Source: Microcoleus asticus IPMA8 (GTDB lineage Bacteria; Cyanobacteriota; Cyanobacteriia; Cyanobacteriales; Microcoleaceae). Taken from it: 32,937 bases of DNA. Position 1 is the stretch's first letter; each line of letters opens with the position of its first letter. Made by a program: the position numbers and the translations under genes. The notes under the pieces are model-generated. The model was not told the origin of the DNA. It did no database searches and saw nothing but the letters and a program-made list of their open reading frames with translations. Below are positions 8,701-16,161 of this stretch, piece by piece. The stretch covers positions 45,080 to 78,016 of the forward strand of contig NZ_SRRZ01000020.1 in NCBI RefSeq assembly GCF_013179805.1, in the 5' to 3' direction.

Positions 8701-11105
8701 AAATAGGCAATTTCAGCAGCCGCAACATAGAGATTTAGCGCCAATTCATATTGAGTTTGCCAGCATTGAGGTGTCAGCAGCTCAATTCCAGTTTGTAGAT
8801 AGATATTTGCCGCAGCGTAGGCGGTAGAACTTCTGGCTTTATGTCCCGCTTCTAAGTTAAGTTGGGCTAAGGCTGAGCGTTCACTTAATTGATCGATTAA
8901 CTCAATTCCTTTATTTAAATGCCCCACAATATCAAAGAGTTTTTCTTCTGTTTCAATGTCAGAAGAATTTTGTAGCAGTAACTGTCCGATTTTGAGATGA
9001 GTAGCTTGTTTTTGGTCGTCAGGAATCAATGAATAAGCCGCTTGCTGGACGCGATCGTGCAGGAACTTATAAGTTGGATTAGCAACAGACTGATTTGGGG
9101 ATTGATCGCCTGCTTGAATAAAGCTATAGCCTTCTGAAATCAGTAAAATGAGTCCTTCTTGCAAGGCTTTCCACAGCGCTGATTCCGTTGGTTCTGGTAG
9201 TTCTTCGTTGACTATTGCCAATGTATCTAAATCAAACTGCGCCCCAATGCACGCGGCAAGTTTGAGAACATCCTGAGTTTCGGCAGGCAACTTCTGCAAT
9301 TGCGCCGCCATAAACTCCACCACATCCGAGGCATCGGCAAATGTAACTCGATCGATATCGCACTGCCAATGCCGTACATCCCAGTCAAAGATAATTTGAT
9401 TGTCTTCATACAAAGACTTGAGGAATTGAGTAGAGAAAAAGGGATTTCCTTGGGTTTTTTGATAAACCAATTCTGTTAAGGGTCCGGCCAAGGATAAATT
9501 ACAAATCAGCGTATCTGCTACCAACTGATTCAGATCTGCTAAACTCAACGGTTGCAGCGTAATAGTGTTCACCACTGCGCCCGACTTCACAATCTCATCC
9601 ACCGTCAACATAAACGGATGAACAGGGGAGACTTCATTATCCCGATAAGCACCCAATACTAACAGATGCCCCGTATCCTCCATCAACAGTTGTAGCAATT
9701 TCAAAGATGCCGAATCCGCCCACTGCAAATCATCCAAAAATATCACTAAGGGATGTTCGGCAGTAGTAAATACTTGCACAAACTTTTGCATCAGCAGATT
9801 GAAGCGATTTTGCGCTCCGCTCCCCGACAGCTCTAGCGCAGGACTTTGAGCGCCAATGATGCGTTCTAACTCAGGTATCACCTCAATCAGCACTTGCCCG
9901 CTATCGCCTACTGCTGCGAGAATCAGGGTTTTCCATATGTGTAACTGAGCGTCACTTTCTGATAATAATTCCCCCATTAATTCCCGAAATGCTTGCACAA
10001 ATGCACTGAAGGGGATATTGCGTTGAAATTGGTCGTATTTGCCTTTAATAAAATAGCCGCGCTGTCGGGCGATCGGCTTATGCACTTCGTTGACTACTGC
10101 GGTTTTACCAATTCCAGAAAAGCCAGCTACTAGCATCATTTCGGTACTAGCATTACGGACTCTTTCAAAGGCAGCTAATAGATTAAAAACTTCAGTTTCC
10201 CTGCCGTAGAGTTTTTCTGGAATCAGGAAACGATCCGTAATATCCCGCGTTCCCAATGCAAACTGATCGATATTACCCGTTGCTTGTAATTGAACGAGAC
10301 AAGTGTCTAAATCATGTTTCAATCCCAATGCAGTTTGATAGCGGTTTTCCGCATTTTTTTCCATCATTTTACTGACAATTTGGGATACAATTCGGGGAAT
10401 TTCTGGCTCGATTTGGTGCGGGGGTAATGGCTGTCTGGCAATGTGGCAGTGAACCAACTCTAAAGGATCTTCTGTTTCAAAAGGCAGCTTTCCTGTCAGC
10501 AATTCATAGAAGGTGACGCCGAGCGAGTAAAAGTCAGTGCGGTAATCGAGAGCGCGGTTCATCCTACCAGTTTGTTCGGGCGATATGTAAGCGAGAGTGC
10601 CTTCTAAAATGTTGGGGTTTTTCAGGCTCGGCGTTTCTCGCGTTAGCTGAGTAGAAATGCCAAAGTCGATAATTTTTATCTGCTCCGTCGCTGGATTGAA
10701 TACTATATTAGAAGGGTTAATATCCTTGTGGATAATATTGGCGTTGTGAATTTGCCCTAAAGTTTCAGTGGTGGCAATAGCCAGGATCAGAAACTCCTTG
10801 AGGCTAAACTTTCGCTGCTGCATCCATATTTTCAACGATTCCCCGCCAAAGTCCTCCACAAACATCACGAGGCTGTTTTGGTATTTTTGCAAGTCATAGA
10901 CTTGCACGACTCCCGCCTCTCTCAGCTCTTGGGTGATGCGGTATTCGGTGCGGTAGCGCAGCAATTCTTGAGGTGTGGGGTAGCTTTCTTTGAGAAGTTT
11001 GAGGATGAGCGGTTGGTTATCTGCTTCCCGAATGGCCCGGTAAACCAGAGAGTTGGCACTTTCATAGAGAAGTGTCACGACGGCAATGCCTGGAATGGAG
11101 AGCAT
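5763..11105 (-). CDS. Ser/Thr kinase - AAA ATPase - GAF - class III nucleotide cyclase fusion
   Basis: This 1780-residue signalling protein starts with a kinase domain (1-270): Lys36, catalytic HKDINPSN (Asp128, Asn133), DFG (147-149) and SPE (175-177). The usual glycine-rich loop is degenerate, as in the HstK-type family. An AAA/STAND-like ATPase follows with Walker A GFSGIGKT (328-335) and Walker B LVIFLDDLQWAD (453-464), then a long helical TPR-like region (about 650-1290). A GAF domain lies at about 1335-1470. A C-terminal class III cyclase domain (about 1520-1710) has metal-binding aspartates in FSDIRNFT and YIGDAIMALF. DKYIGD (Lys) and ISDAVNLASR (Asp, Asn, Arg) match adenylate-cyclase determinants, so cAMP is the predicted product. 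No membrane segment was seen, so it is probably cytoplasmic. Related HstK-type proteins commonly end in a histidine kinase; here a cyclase takes that place. It is a single-gene unit; ATG 11105 immediately precedes the kinase fold. Confidence 0.93.
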   Translation of the reverse strand: MLSIPGIAVVTLLYESANSLVYRAIREADNQPLILKLLKESYPTPQELLRYRTEYRITQELREAGVVQVYDLQKYQNSLVMFVEDFGGESLKIWMQQRKFSLKEFLILAIATTETLGQIHNANIIHKDINPSNIVFNPATEQIKIIDFGISTQLTRETPSLKNPNILEGTLAYISPEQTGRMNRALDYRTDFYSLGVTFYELLTGKLPFETEDPLELVHCHIARQPLPPHQIEPEIPRIVSQIVSKMMEKNAENRYQTALGLKHDLDTCLVQLQATGNIDQFALGTRDITDRFLIPEKLYGRETEVFNLLAAFERVRNASTEMMLVAGFSGIGKTAVVNEVHKPIARQRGYFIKGKYDQFQRNIPFSAFVQAFRELMGELLSESDAQLHIWKTLILAAVGDSGQVLIEVIPELERIIGAQSPALELSGSGAQNRFNLLMQKFVQVFTTAEHPLVIFLDDLQWADSASLKLLQLLMEDTGHLLVLGAYRDNEVSPVHPFMLTVDEIVKSGAVVNTITLQPLSLADLNQLVADTLICNLSLAGPLTELVYQKTQGNPFFSTQFLKSLYEDNQIIFDWDVRHWQCDIDRVTFADASDVVEFMAAQLQKLPAETQDVLKLAACIGAQFDLDTLAIVNEELPEPTESALWKALQEGLILLISEGYSFIQAGDQSPNQSVANPTYKFLHDRVQQAAYSLIPDDQKQATHLKIGQLLLQNSSDIETEEKLFDIVGHLNKGIELIDQLSERSALAQLNLEAGHKARSSTAYAAANIYLQTGIELLTPQCWQTQYELALNLYVAAAEIAYLNGDFDGMEHMAALVLQEAQTILDRVKIYEIKIAAQTAQSKVLETIAVAREALLQLGIELPAEPDEAKIGKALQVLAGTLGGRKIEELVDLPVMTNPQTQAAMQLSGMLFPPVFQGMPGLLPLLSSTMVSLSLSFGNAPASTVGYAMHGMVFCAFLQEVETGYCFGRLALNLLDRFNVPEFKSIILLLFGGWIQHRQESLLATIPTLKEGYRLGMETGDFVDAGYNIYICFYTYLFAGIELDTWEPEIASYRAVMAQLKQSSARVYLDMIQQTVQNLRETRIRPDLLIGSAYDETVMIPKHYEDNEFTAIACACIYKLLLAYCYGNYTAALDHITQVKQYLMGVSGSTFVPIFHFYAALTHLALFRAQPAIEQTEIIALVETHQSTLQQWAQNAPMNYLHKWYLVEAERQRVLGNKAEAIEMYDRAIEGAKENKYVNDEALANELAAKFYGEWGKTKVAQAYIFEAYYCYVEWGATAKVTDLETRYPHLFAVTQPGRNNTQTTVAMTTTGSGNHLDIAAVMKASQAISGEIMLDKLLSSLMKILMENAGAQKGYLILLSQGQLLIEAEGTIDDELVTVLQSIPVETCQELSSAIVNYVSRTQESVVLDDAARSGQFTNDRHIRKHQPKSILCVPLINQSQIISIVYLENNLTAGAFTPERVEILKVLSGQAAISIQNSKLYTEVRGNESRLAQLNKAYERFVPHQFLQFLEKSSIIDVELGDQVQLEMSVLFSDIRNFTTLSETMTPEDNFKFINSYLSRMEPVINENNGFIDKYIGDAIMALFSGEADRAVKAGIAMLHSLAEYNEYCANSGCAPIQIGIGINTGSLMLGTVGGPNRMDGTVISDAVNLASRVESLTKNYGVSLLITQPTYSRLKNPSQYAIRTLDTVKVKGKSEAVTVYEVFDADPLAMKEGKLATLKLFAEARAMYSEGNVAEAAWLFSECWRQNQGDRVAKIYWERCQSALGTRKKIKDRLHNLN

Positions 11106-11307
11106 ATTATTTTACTTCTAAAAAATAAAGCGAAATCAAAACGCACCGGGTTCGTTGTGTCGAGAATAGCGCTTTAGAAAGGAACAAATTATGTTTTTAT
11201 AACACACTCTTAGTTTTTCGGCAGCGAAGTCGCTTTCAGGTGGTCTGGCATAGTAACGGTAAGGAGTTATGAGGTTACGTATCTAAGCCTTGTTCATTTT
11301 CACTTTC

Positions 11308-11990
11308 ATGAATTGTCCCGGTTGCGGTTCTCCAAAACTCGTTAAAAATTGCCCTACCAACAGCGATCGGCAAAACTTTAAATGTAGATATTGTCACAGA
11401 CAGTTTGTTCAAAACCCCAGACATCAAAGGATTTCAGAAGACACCCAAAAATTGATAGATCAGCTTTTATTAGAAAAATATCTTGAGCCGGGATTGTCAA
11501 AGTCACCGGGGTGCCGCCCCGCTGGTTGGAATATTATGTATTTTCAACAATTAGCATCAGTTCCCGGGCAATTTCAAGTAAAGTCAAAAAAAACAGGCAA
11601 GATAACGATCGAATGTGATCAAATGTCGTGGTTTGTAAACCATAAGGGTAACAAACAGTGGAAAGAGCTGGCAATTGATGCCTTAACCAAAGAAATTCTA
11701 AGGGTGTAGATAGGTAGTCGAGATCAAACTGGTGCTAGAGGTTTGTGGGATTCCCTCCCAGCCGTTTACAGACAATGTGCCGTCTATTATACAGATTTTG
11801 GGGCCGCCTCTATAAAAGTTTTCCCTCGCCAGCGACACAAACCTGTCGGGAAAGATACGGGCCCAACTTGTGATATAACACCCTGAGGCAAAGGATATCT
11901 CACTATTGTAATAAAGAGTCTGTCCTCATCTAACAAGCTCTCCAATCATGTGGGATATTCTGGTATTTATCCATCATTACAACGTTTTTT
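11308..11990 (+). pseudogene. Decayed IS1-family transposase
   Basis: The N-terminus MNCPGCGSPKLVKN...CRYCHRQFV is the InsA-type zinc-binding region, and IECDQMSWFVNHKGNKQW matches the IS1 DDE region. The frame is broken several times. Between about 11497 and 11545 the family sequence (KVTGVPPRWLEYYV) reads in another frame, so two compensating indels keep the first ORF open. A TAG at 11707 replaces a conserved Tyr codon before IGSRD. The rest (QTGARGLWDSLPAVYRQCAV) continues in frame, and further indels follow near 11883. The tail (IHHYN-like, near 11970) reads out of frame. Terminal inverted repeats could not be placed. The ATG at 11308 is preferred over an upstream TTG. It is not expected to transpose. 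Confidence 0.85.
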
Positions 11991-12071
11991 TACCCCTAAA
12001 AATATTGAGGATTTTTCCTTGCTATGCAGGGCTTCCAGACTTTGTTCTAATGATTTTGGAGAGTAATTCTT

Positions 12072-12464
12072 CTACTTCCCCTTACCCTTCCCGGCTACAA
12101 ACTCGCGCAGCCGCAGTAAACTAGCCGTTTGCCCCAAATTCAGCGGCAGCAGCGACACTCCCTCTAACCGAGACTGCACCCAACCGTCGCCCCAATACCA
12201 CTCATGAAATCCGTCAATTCCCTGACTCAATAACAGCCGGAGACAATTGTGCTCAGCAATATCAACGTGATGCTGAACTGCCACGGGGCCCAACCAACTC
12301 GTAAAGGTCAAACCTTGAGAAAATTCTTCCGGCAAACCGCTAGACAACTGCTGCGGCCACAACCACTGCTGCAATTGATTCGGACGCAACAAGCTGTCTC
12401 TAATCGCTGTTTCGGAAGCTTCAAGTTCAATCCGCAGGTTGCTTTGTTGAAAGTTACCGAGCAT
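12072..12464 (-). CDS. Conserved cyanobacterial protein, possibly SRPBCC/START-like
   Basis: This 130-residue soluble protein starts at ATG 12464. It begins MLGNFQQSNLRIELEASETA and alternates beta-type and amphipathic stretches with several conserved-looking Trp residues (QQWLWP, HEWYWGDGW). The layout resembles a small SRPBCC (START/polyketide-cyclase-like) hydrophobic-pocket protein, which is an inference from pattern only. There is no signal peptide or membrane segment. The C-terminus is a short Gly/Lys tail. The gene lies alone between the IS1 remnant and the repeat-rich region before chlP. No function can be assigned. Confidence 0.72.
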   Translation of the reverse strand: MLGNFQQSNLRIELEASETAIRDSLLRPNQLQQWLWPQQLSSGLPEEFSQGLTFTSWLGPVAVQHHVDIAEHNCLRLLLSQGIDGFHEWYWGDGWVQSRLEGVSLLPLNLGQTASLLRLREFVAGKGKGK

Positions 12465-12510
12465 AAGAATTTTAGATATAAGTGCAAGTAACTTTAATGT
12501 AACTTATTGG

Positions 12511-12770
12511 ACTGCTTCCAACCTGTTGCGGGCGGGCAAGATGCCCACCCCACAAGCAGAAAATTCATTCTTCGCTTCACAGGCCGTCGGGCCTGTTCAT
12601 GTCCGGGCGGGCTCTGGGGCACAACCCCTACTCCCCACAAACAGAAAATTCAATGTTTGTGGAACAGGCCGTCGGGCCTGTTCTTGACAGTAGTGCAAAA
12701 TGTTCGATCGCACACCAGCGCACACCAGCGCACATCAGCGTCCATCCGCGTTCATCTGCGGTTAAAAATT
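12511..12770. repeat. Repeat-rich intergenic region upstream of chlP
   Basis: Two direct copies of CCCCACAA(G/A)CAGAAAATTC lead to the palindromes ACAGGCC-GTCG-GGCCTGT (12579-12596) and AACAGGCC-GTCG-GGCCTGTT (12663-12682). After them comes a tandem CACACCAGCG tract (about 12712-12738) and the phrase GCGTTCATCTGCGGTTAAAA, which resembles repeats at 14231 and 30485. The 470-bp gap (12465-12936) contains no convincing gene; ORFs crossing it translate only the repeats. Confidence 0.7.
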
Positions 12771-12923
12771 TAAGATCTTCGATCGAAACGATCGCCCCAC
12801 ACCCCATTTTCGTATCGAACTGTTAAGGTCTGTTTCATTTCATTGAAATCTTTCCCCCATACCCCCACCGCATCCAAACTCCGTGATACCATCACACCTG
12901 AGTAATGCCTATAGTAAAAAACT

Positions 12924-12929
12924 GGAGAG
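12924..12929 (+). promoter_or_regulatory. Ribosome binding site that fixes the chlP start
   Basis: GGAGAG lies 7 bases before TTG 12937. The family N-terminus (LRVAVVGSGPAGSS) begins right after that TTG. The longer GTG start at 12883 would add 18 residues that do not resemble the family. Confidence 0.65.
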
Positions 12930-12936
12930 AAAAGCT

Positions 12937-14157
12937 TTGACACTAAGGGTTGCAGTAGTAGGTTCAGGCCCTGCGGGTTCTTCCGCCGCCGAAACACTGG
13001 TAAAAGCAGGCATCGAAACATACCTATTCGAGCGTAAATTAGACAATGCCAAACCCTGTGGCGGGGCAATTCCCCTGTGCATGGTCAGCGAATTTGACTT
13101 GCCGCAAAGCATCATAGACCGCCAAGTCAGAAAAATGAAAATGATCTCCCCCTCGAATGTCGAGGTGGACATCAATATTGAAAACGCCCACGAATACATC
13201 GGTATGTGCCGCCGCGAAGTGCTCGATGGCTTCATGCGCGATCGCGCCGCTTCCTTGGGTGCAAAATTGATTAACGGCACCGTTCACAAATTAGAAATTC
13301 CCGGCAACAATACAGACCCCTACACTCTCCACTATGCCGACCACTCCGACGGCAGCGCCATGGGAATTCAGAAAACTCTGAAAGTGGATTTGGTAATTGG
13401 GGCTGACGGCGCTAACTCCCGCGTAGCAAAGGCGATCGACGCTGGCGACTACAATTATGCGATCGCCTTCCAAGAACGCATCCGCCTGCCGGAAGATAAA
13501 ATGGCTTACTACCACGACTTAGCCGAAATGTACGTCGGCGATGACGTATCTACCGACTTCTACGCTTGGGTGTTCCCCAAATACGACCACGTAGCGGTCG
13601 GCACCGGCACGATGAAAGTCAATCAAGCCAGTATCAAAAAGCTGCAAGCAGGCATCCGCGCCCGCGCTGCCAAAAAATTGATGGGCGGTGAGATTATTAA
13701 AGTGGAAGCTCACCCTATCCCGGAACATCCGCGTCCTCGCCGGGTTGTCGGCCGAGTTGCTCTCGTAGGCGACGCTGCAGGTTACGTTACCAAGTCTTCC
13801 GGCGAAGGTATCTATTTTGCCGCCAAGTCTGGTCGGATGTGCGCCGAAACTATTGTGGAGATTTCCAATAAAGGCGCGCGCATTCCGACTGAAGAGGAAA
13901 TTAAGATTTACCTGAAGCGGTGGGATAAAGCCTACGGCATTACTTACAAAGTTCTGGACATTTTGCAGCGCGTGTTCTACCGTTCCGATGCGACTCGCGA
14001 AGCTTTTGTGGAAATGTGTGCCGATCGCGACGTGCAGAAGCTCACATTCGATAGCTACTTGTATAAAACCGTGGTACCGGCTAATCCCTTCATTCAGATG
14101 AAGATTACCGCCAAAACCATTGGTAGCTTGTTGCGCGGCAATGCTTTAGCGCCTTAA
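12937..14157 (+). CDS. chlP: Geranylgeranyl reductase ChlP
   Basis: ChlP uses NADPH to reduce three double bonds of the geranylgeranyl chain to give phytyl groups for chlorophyll a, and phytyl diphosphate for tocopherol and phylloquinone. The N-terminal FAD-binding motif is VAVVGSGPAGSSAAETL (Gly9, Gly11, Gly14). CGGAIPLCMVSEFDLP, MCRREVLDGFMRDRA and GDAAGYVTKSSGEGIYFA (from Gly278) are diagnostic of the family. With the TTG start the protein has 406 residues, the normal cyanobacterial length. The protein is expected at thylakoid membranes, from family knowledge. It is transcribed alone, with a strong terminator immediately downstream and dps convergent beyond it. Confidence 0.96.
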   Translation: MTLRVAVVGSGPAGSSAAETLVKAGIETYLFERKLDNAKPCGGAIPLCMVSEFDLPQSIIDRQVRKMKMISPSNVEVDINIENAHEYIGMCRREVLDGFMRDRAASLGAKLINGTVHKLEIPGNNTDPYTLHYADHSDGSAMGIQKTLKVDLVIGADGANSRVAKAIDAGDYNYAIAFQERIRLPEDKMAYYHDLAEMYVGDDVSTDFYAWVFPKYDHVAVGTGTMKVNQASIKKLQAGIRARAAKKLMGGEIIKVEAHPIPEHPRPRRVVGRVALVGDAAGYVTKSSGEGIYFAAKSGRMCAETIVEISNKGARIPTEEEIKIYLKRWDKAYGITYKVLDILQRVFYRSDATREAFVEMCADRDVQKLTFDSYLYKTVVPANPFIQMKITAKTIGSLLRGNALAP

Positions 14158-14184
14158 TTCCCTGGGTGTCAACACACTTTGTAT

Positions 14185-14221
14185 AAAAAAGCGGGCAGTG
14201 ATAAAACTGCTCGCTTTTTTT
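14185..14221 (+). terminator. Rho-independent terminator of chlP
   Basis: The stem GCGGGCAG (14191-14198) pairs with CTGCTCGC (14207-14214) with one G-U wobble and loop TGATAAAA. It is followed by seven T and preceded by six A, so it may also serve the convergent dps transcript. Confidence 0.9.
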
Positions 14222-14230
14222 AGATCTTAC

Positions 14231-14262
14231 ATAACGAACCGCGAAGGCGCTAAGGGCGCCAA
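14231..14262. repeat. Short dispersed repeat, ACCGCGAAGGCGC type
   Basis: AACCGCGAAGGCGCTAAGGG followed by CGCCAAGGA belongs to a widespread 'aaccgcagaggcgc' style of intergenic repeat. A related copy in the opposite orientation is at 30485-30518. Confidence 0.5.
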
Positions 14263-14281
14263 GGATGATGAAGATGAATTG

Positions 14282-14824
14282 TTAGTTCAAGTTCAATTGC
14301 ACTAAGGTATCCGGTGCGAGGAAGTGGGAAATGTGATAAGCTCGCTCTTCTGTTTTTAGCAGGATTTTTTCGTAGAGGTAGCGCGTAGCTCGATCGCCCA
14401 AACTTTCTGCTTGTCCTGCTTGACGCCGCAGCAAACCTATAATAGCTTGCTCCGCAGTCAAATCATGTTCCAGCATTTGGCGGCAAGAATACACGCCGTC
14501 TGGTTCCGGCTCGAAACAGCACAGTTCGGCTAACTTGCTAAAACCCGCTGCCGGTATGCCGCCCAATCCGTTCAACCGTTCGCCCAACTCGTGGACGCTA
14601 TCTTGAGCTTCTCCGTAGCTTTCTTGAAAGAATTGGTGCAAGGAGTAAAATTCTGCCCCTTCCACCACAAAATGATGTTTTTGATATTGCAGGTATAAAG
14701 CCTGAAAACTCGCCAGCAGCGCGTTCATCCCTTCACAAACCGGTGCTGTGACTGAATGTTCCAACAAAATTGGGTTTTCAGCTATGTGGCCAAACGGTCT
14801 CAATGCACTCTGAGTCTCAGCCAT
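14282..14824 (-). CDS. dps: Dps-family ferritin-like protein with His-type ferroxidase centre
   Basis: Dps proteins form 12-subunit shells that oxidise and store iron and limit Fenton chemistry; some also bind DNA. The start is ATG 14824 because AGGAGA lies about 7 bases upstream; a longer reading from 14860 lacks such a site. The 180-residue protein aligns without gaps to E. coli Dps across the ferroxidase region and shares its numbering. His51, His63 and Glu82 are kept, but Asp67 is Gln and Asp78 is His. This substitution pattern resembles the cyanobacterial His-type Dps class, known from Nostoc punctiforme Dps4. GLGGIPAAGF fits the Dps helical core. A good sigma70-type promoter lies 44 bp upstream. 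The gene stands alone, convergent with chlP. Confidence 0.9.
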   Translation of the reverse strand: MAETQSALRPFGHIAENPILLEHSVTAPVCEGMNALLASFQALYLQYQKHHFVVEGAEFYSLHQFFQESYGEAQDSVHELGERLNGLGGIPAAGFSKLAELCCFEPEPDGVYSCRQMLEHDLTAEQAIIGLLRRQAGQAESLGDRATRYLYEKILLKTEERAYHISHFLAPDTLVQLNLN

Positions 14825-14867
14825 GTGTGTTCTCCTCTCAATAGGCAGTTTTGTTGCCAATAGAGTC

Positions 14868-14895
14868 AGTGTAGCACTGTAAATTTACCAGTCAA
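14868..14895 (-). promoter_or_regulatory. Sigma70-type promoter of dps
   Basis: Read on the minus strand, TTGACT (14895-14890), a 16-base spacer and TACACT (14873-14868) precede the dps ATG with a short leader. Both boxes are close to consensus. Confidence 0.6.
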
Positions 14896-15008
14896 GCAGG
14901 GTCTGCCTCGATAGTGGAAGATATTGTAGAGTAGGAAATTTTTTTTCTAAACCTATTGAGAATAATTAGCAGTTGGGTTATGCTTTAAAAAGATCCTCGT
15001 TCTGAACG

Positions 15009-15077
15009 CTTCCTGAAAGTGGGGCGAACCTTCAGAAGGCAGAAAGCAGAAGGCAGAAAGCAGAATTTTTCAGGAAG
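15009..15077. repeat. Tandem 14-mer flanked by inverted 10-mers
   Basis: CAGAAGGCAGAAAG is repeated in tandem (15033-15060), with a further CAGAA. It lies between the inverted arms CTTCCTGAAA (15009-15018) and TTTCAGGAAG (15068-15077). This is the main content of the 355-bp gap 14825-15179 besides the dps promoter; no gene was seen there. Confidence 0.65.
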
Positions 15078-15179
15078 GGCTTTTGACCATCCTTGACTTT
15101 CTTCTGAAATCTAGCTTTGAACTTCTGCCCGCTACCAGTCAGGGTAAAAATTAATGCAAATTATTACTGTTGTCAAAAA

Positions 15180-15425
15180 ATGAATCCAGCAGATCCAGAA
15201 TTAGAAGTTTGTGACATTGTGCAAGTTAGTTGGCTAGATAGGTGGCAAGTTTACAAACGCTTGCAAGAACTAGAAATTCCCTGCTGGTGTGCGGTTGACC
15301 AACCTTTGCGGGCAAAAGTCAACACTGTCAAACAAGCTGCTCAGTTAACGAGCGTGTTAAGGCAAGTCAGTGCCCCTCGGGGCGAACTGGTGCAGTGGCT
15401 GGAGTGCTGCTGGCAAATAAGCTAA
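15180..15425 (+). CDS. Small conserved cyanobacterial protein, unknown function
   Basis: This 81-residue protein begins MNPADPELEVCDIVQVSWLD. An upstream-extended reading from 15117 begins with a non-ATG codon and adds unconserved-looking residues, so ATG 15180 is chosen. It is soluble and acidic at the N-terminus, with several Trp and Cys residues (IPCWCAVD, WLECCWQIS). These features look like a compact folded domain, not random translation. There is no signal peptide. It lies 73 bp before the 2Fe-2S protein on the same strand and may be co-transcribed. No function can be assigned. Confidence 0.7.
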   Translation: MNPADPELEVCDIVQVSWLDRWQVYKRLQELEIPCWCAVDQPLRAKVNTVKQAAQLTSVLRQVSAPRGELVQWLECCWQIS

Positions 15426-15498
15426 AGGTAGAAAGAAGTTCGGCAACGAACAGTGTACAACATGGAACGGATGTAACCGATTTAAAGGAGTCATAACA

Positions 15499-16161
15499 AT
15501 GTATAAATCTGGCAAGCAAGTTTCCGAATTCAGTTTAGAGGGAGAAATCCTCGGCCTGATTGTTGAAGATGGTTGCAAACTTAAATATTTGCGAATTAGC
15601 AGCGATCGGGGAGTAGAATATCTTGTTAAACTTTGCAAGGAATTGCGGTCATTTCTGTTACCTGTTTTGACGCCCGGGTTGAAAGTTCAAGTTGTAGGTG
15701 AGAAAGAACTCAATTTGAAAAATGGTAAAATAAAACTTAAAGCTCGCAGCCTCAAGCTGGCTCAGGGCAACGACGATCGCTCGCCAGAACTGCTCGACTC
15801 CACCAATGGGCCTGTTGCGGTATTGACATCCGAGGATCGCGCGATCGCCAAAAGCGAATTCACCTCTCCCACAGCAGCTCAAACTGTAAAAGCTCCGGCA
15901 AAAACTCAAACCAAAATATTAGTATGTCAAAAATCAGACTGCCAGAAGCGGGGCGCTGGAGGAGTCTGTAAAGCTTTAGAAAATGCTTTGAATTCGCGCG
16001 GTTTAGAAGACCAAGTGACTGTTCAGGGAACCGGATGTCTCAAACAGTGTAAAGCGGGCCCAAATATAGTTGTGATGCCGGACAAAACTCGCTACAGCCG
16101 CATTGCACCGGCAGAGGTTCCAGCAATCATTGACAAACATTTTGCAGTTGTTAAAGCTTAG
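15499..16161 (+). CDS. Thioredoxin-like 2Fe-2S ferredoxin domain protein with N-terminal extra domain
   Basis: The C-terminal half (about 138-216) is a thioredoxin-like [2Fe-2S] ferredoxin fold, as in the NuoE/HydB type, beginning KILVCQKSDCQKRG and ending CLKQCKAGPNIVV. Likely cluster ligands are Cys143, Cys148 (or Cys157), Cys180 and Cys184. The N-terminal part (1-87) is a separate beta-rich domain (GEILGLIVEDGCKLKYLRIS...GLKVQVVGEKEL) that could be OB-fold-like; this is inference. A linker rich in Ser/Thr/Ala joins them. AAGGAG lies 9 bases before ATG 15499, supporting the start. The protein probably acts in the cytoplasm as an electron carrier or redox sensor. The partner is unknown; the preceding 81-residue gene is the only same-strand neighbour close by. 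Confidence 0.85.
   Translation: MYKSGKQVSEFSLEGEILGLIVEDGCKLKYLRISSDRGVEYLVKLCKELRSFLLPVLTPGLKVQVVGEKELNLKNGKIKLKARSLKLAQGNDDRSPELLDSTNGPVAVLTSEDRAIAKSEFTSPTAAQTVKAPAKTQTKILVCQKSDCQKRGAGGVCKALENALNSRGLEDQVTVQGTGCLKQCKAGPNIVVMPDKTRYSRIAPAEVPAIIDKHFAVVKA

Noticed and set aside
11106..11289. tRNA-like GGTTCG in the gap upstream of the IS1 relic
   Set aside because: No cloverleaf arms or matching acceptor stem could be formed around it.
12507..12826. ORFs across the repeat region before chlP
   Set aside because: They translate palindromes and tandem repeats, with no domain and no ribosome site.
12883..12936. GTG start for chlP, adding 18 residues
   Set aside because: The family N-terminus and the GGAGAG site both point to TTG 12937.
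15033..15066. Possible CRISPR-like array
   Set aside because: The 14-mers are in direct tandem without spacers.
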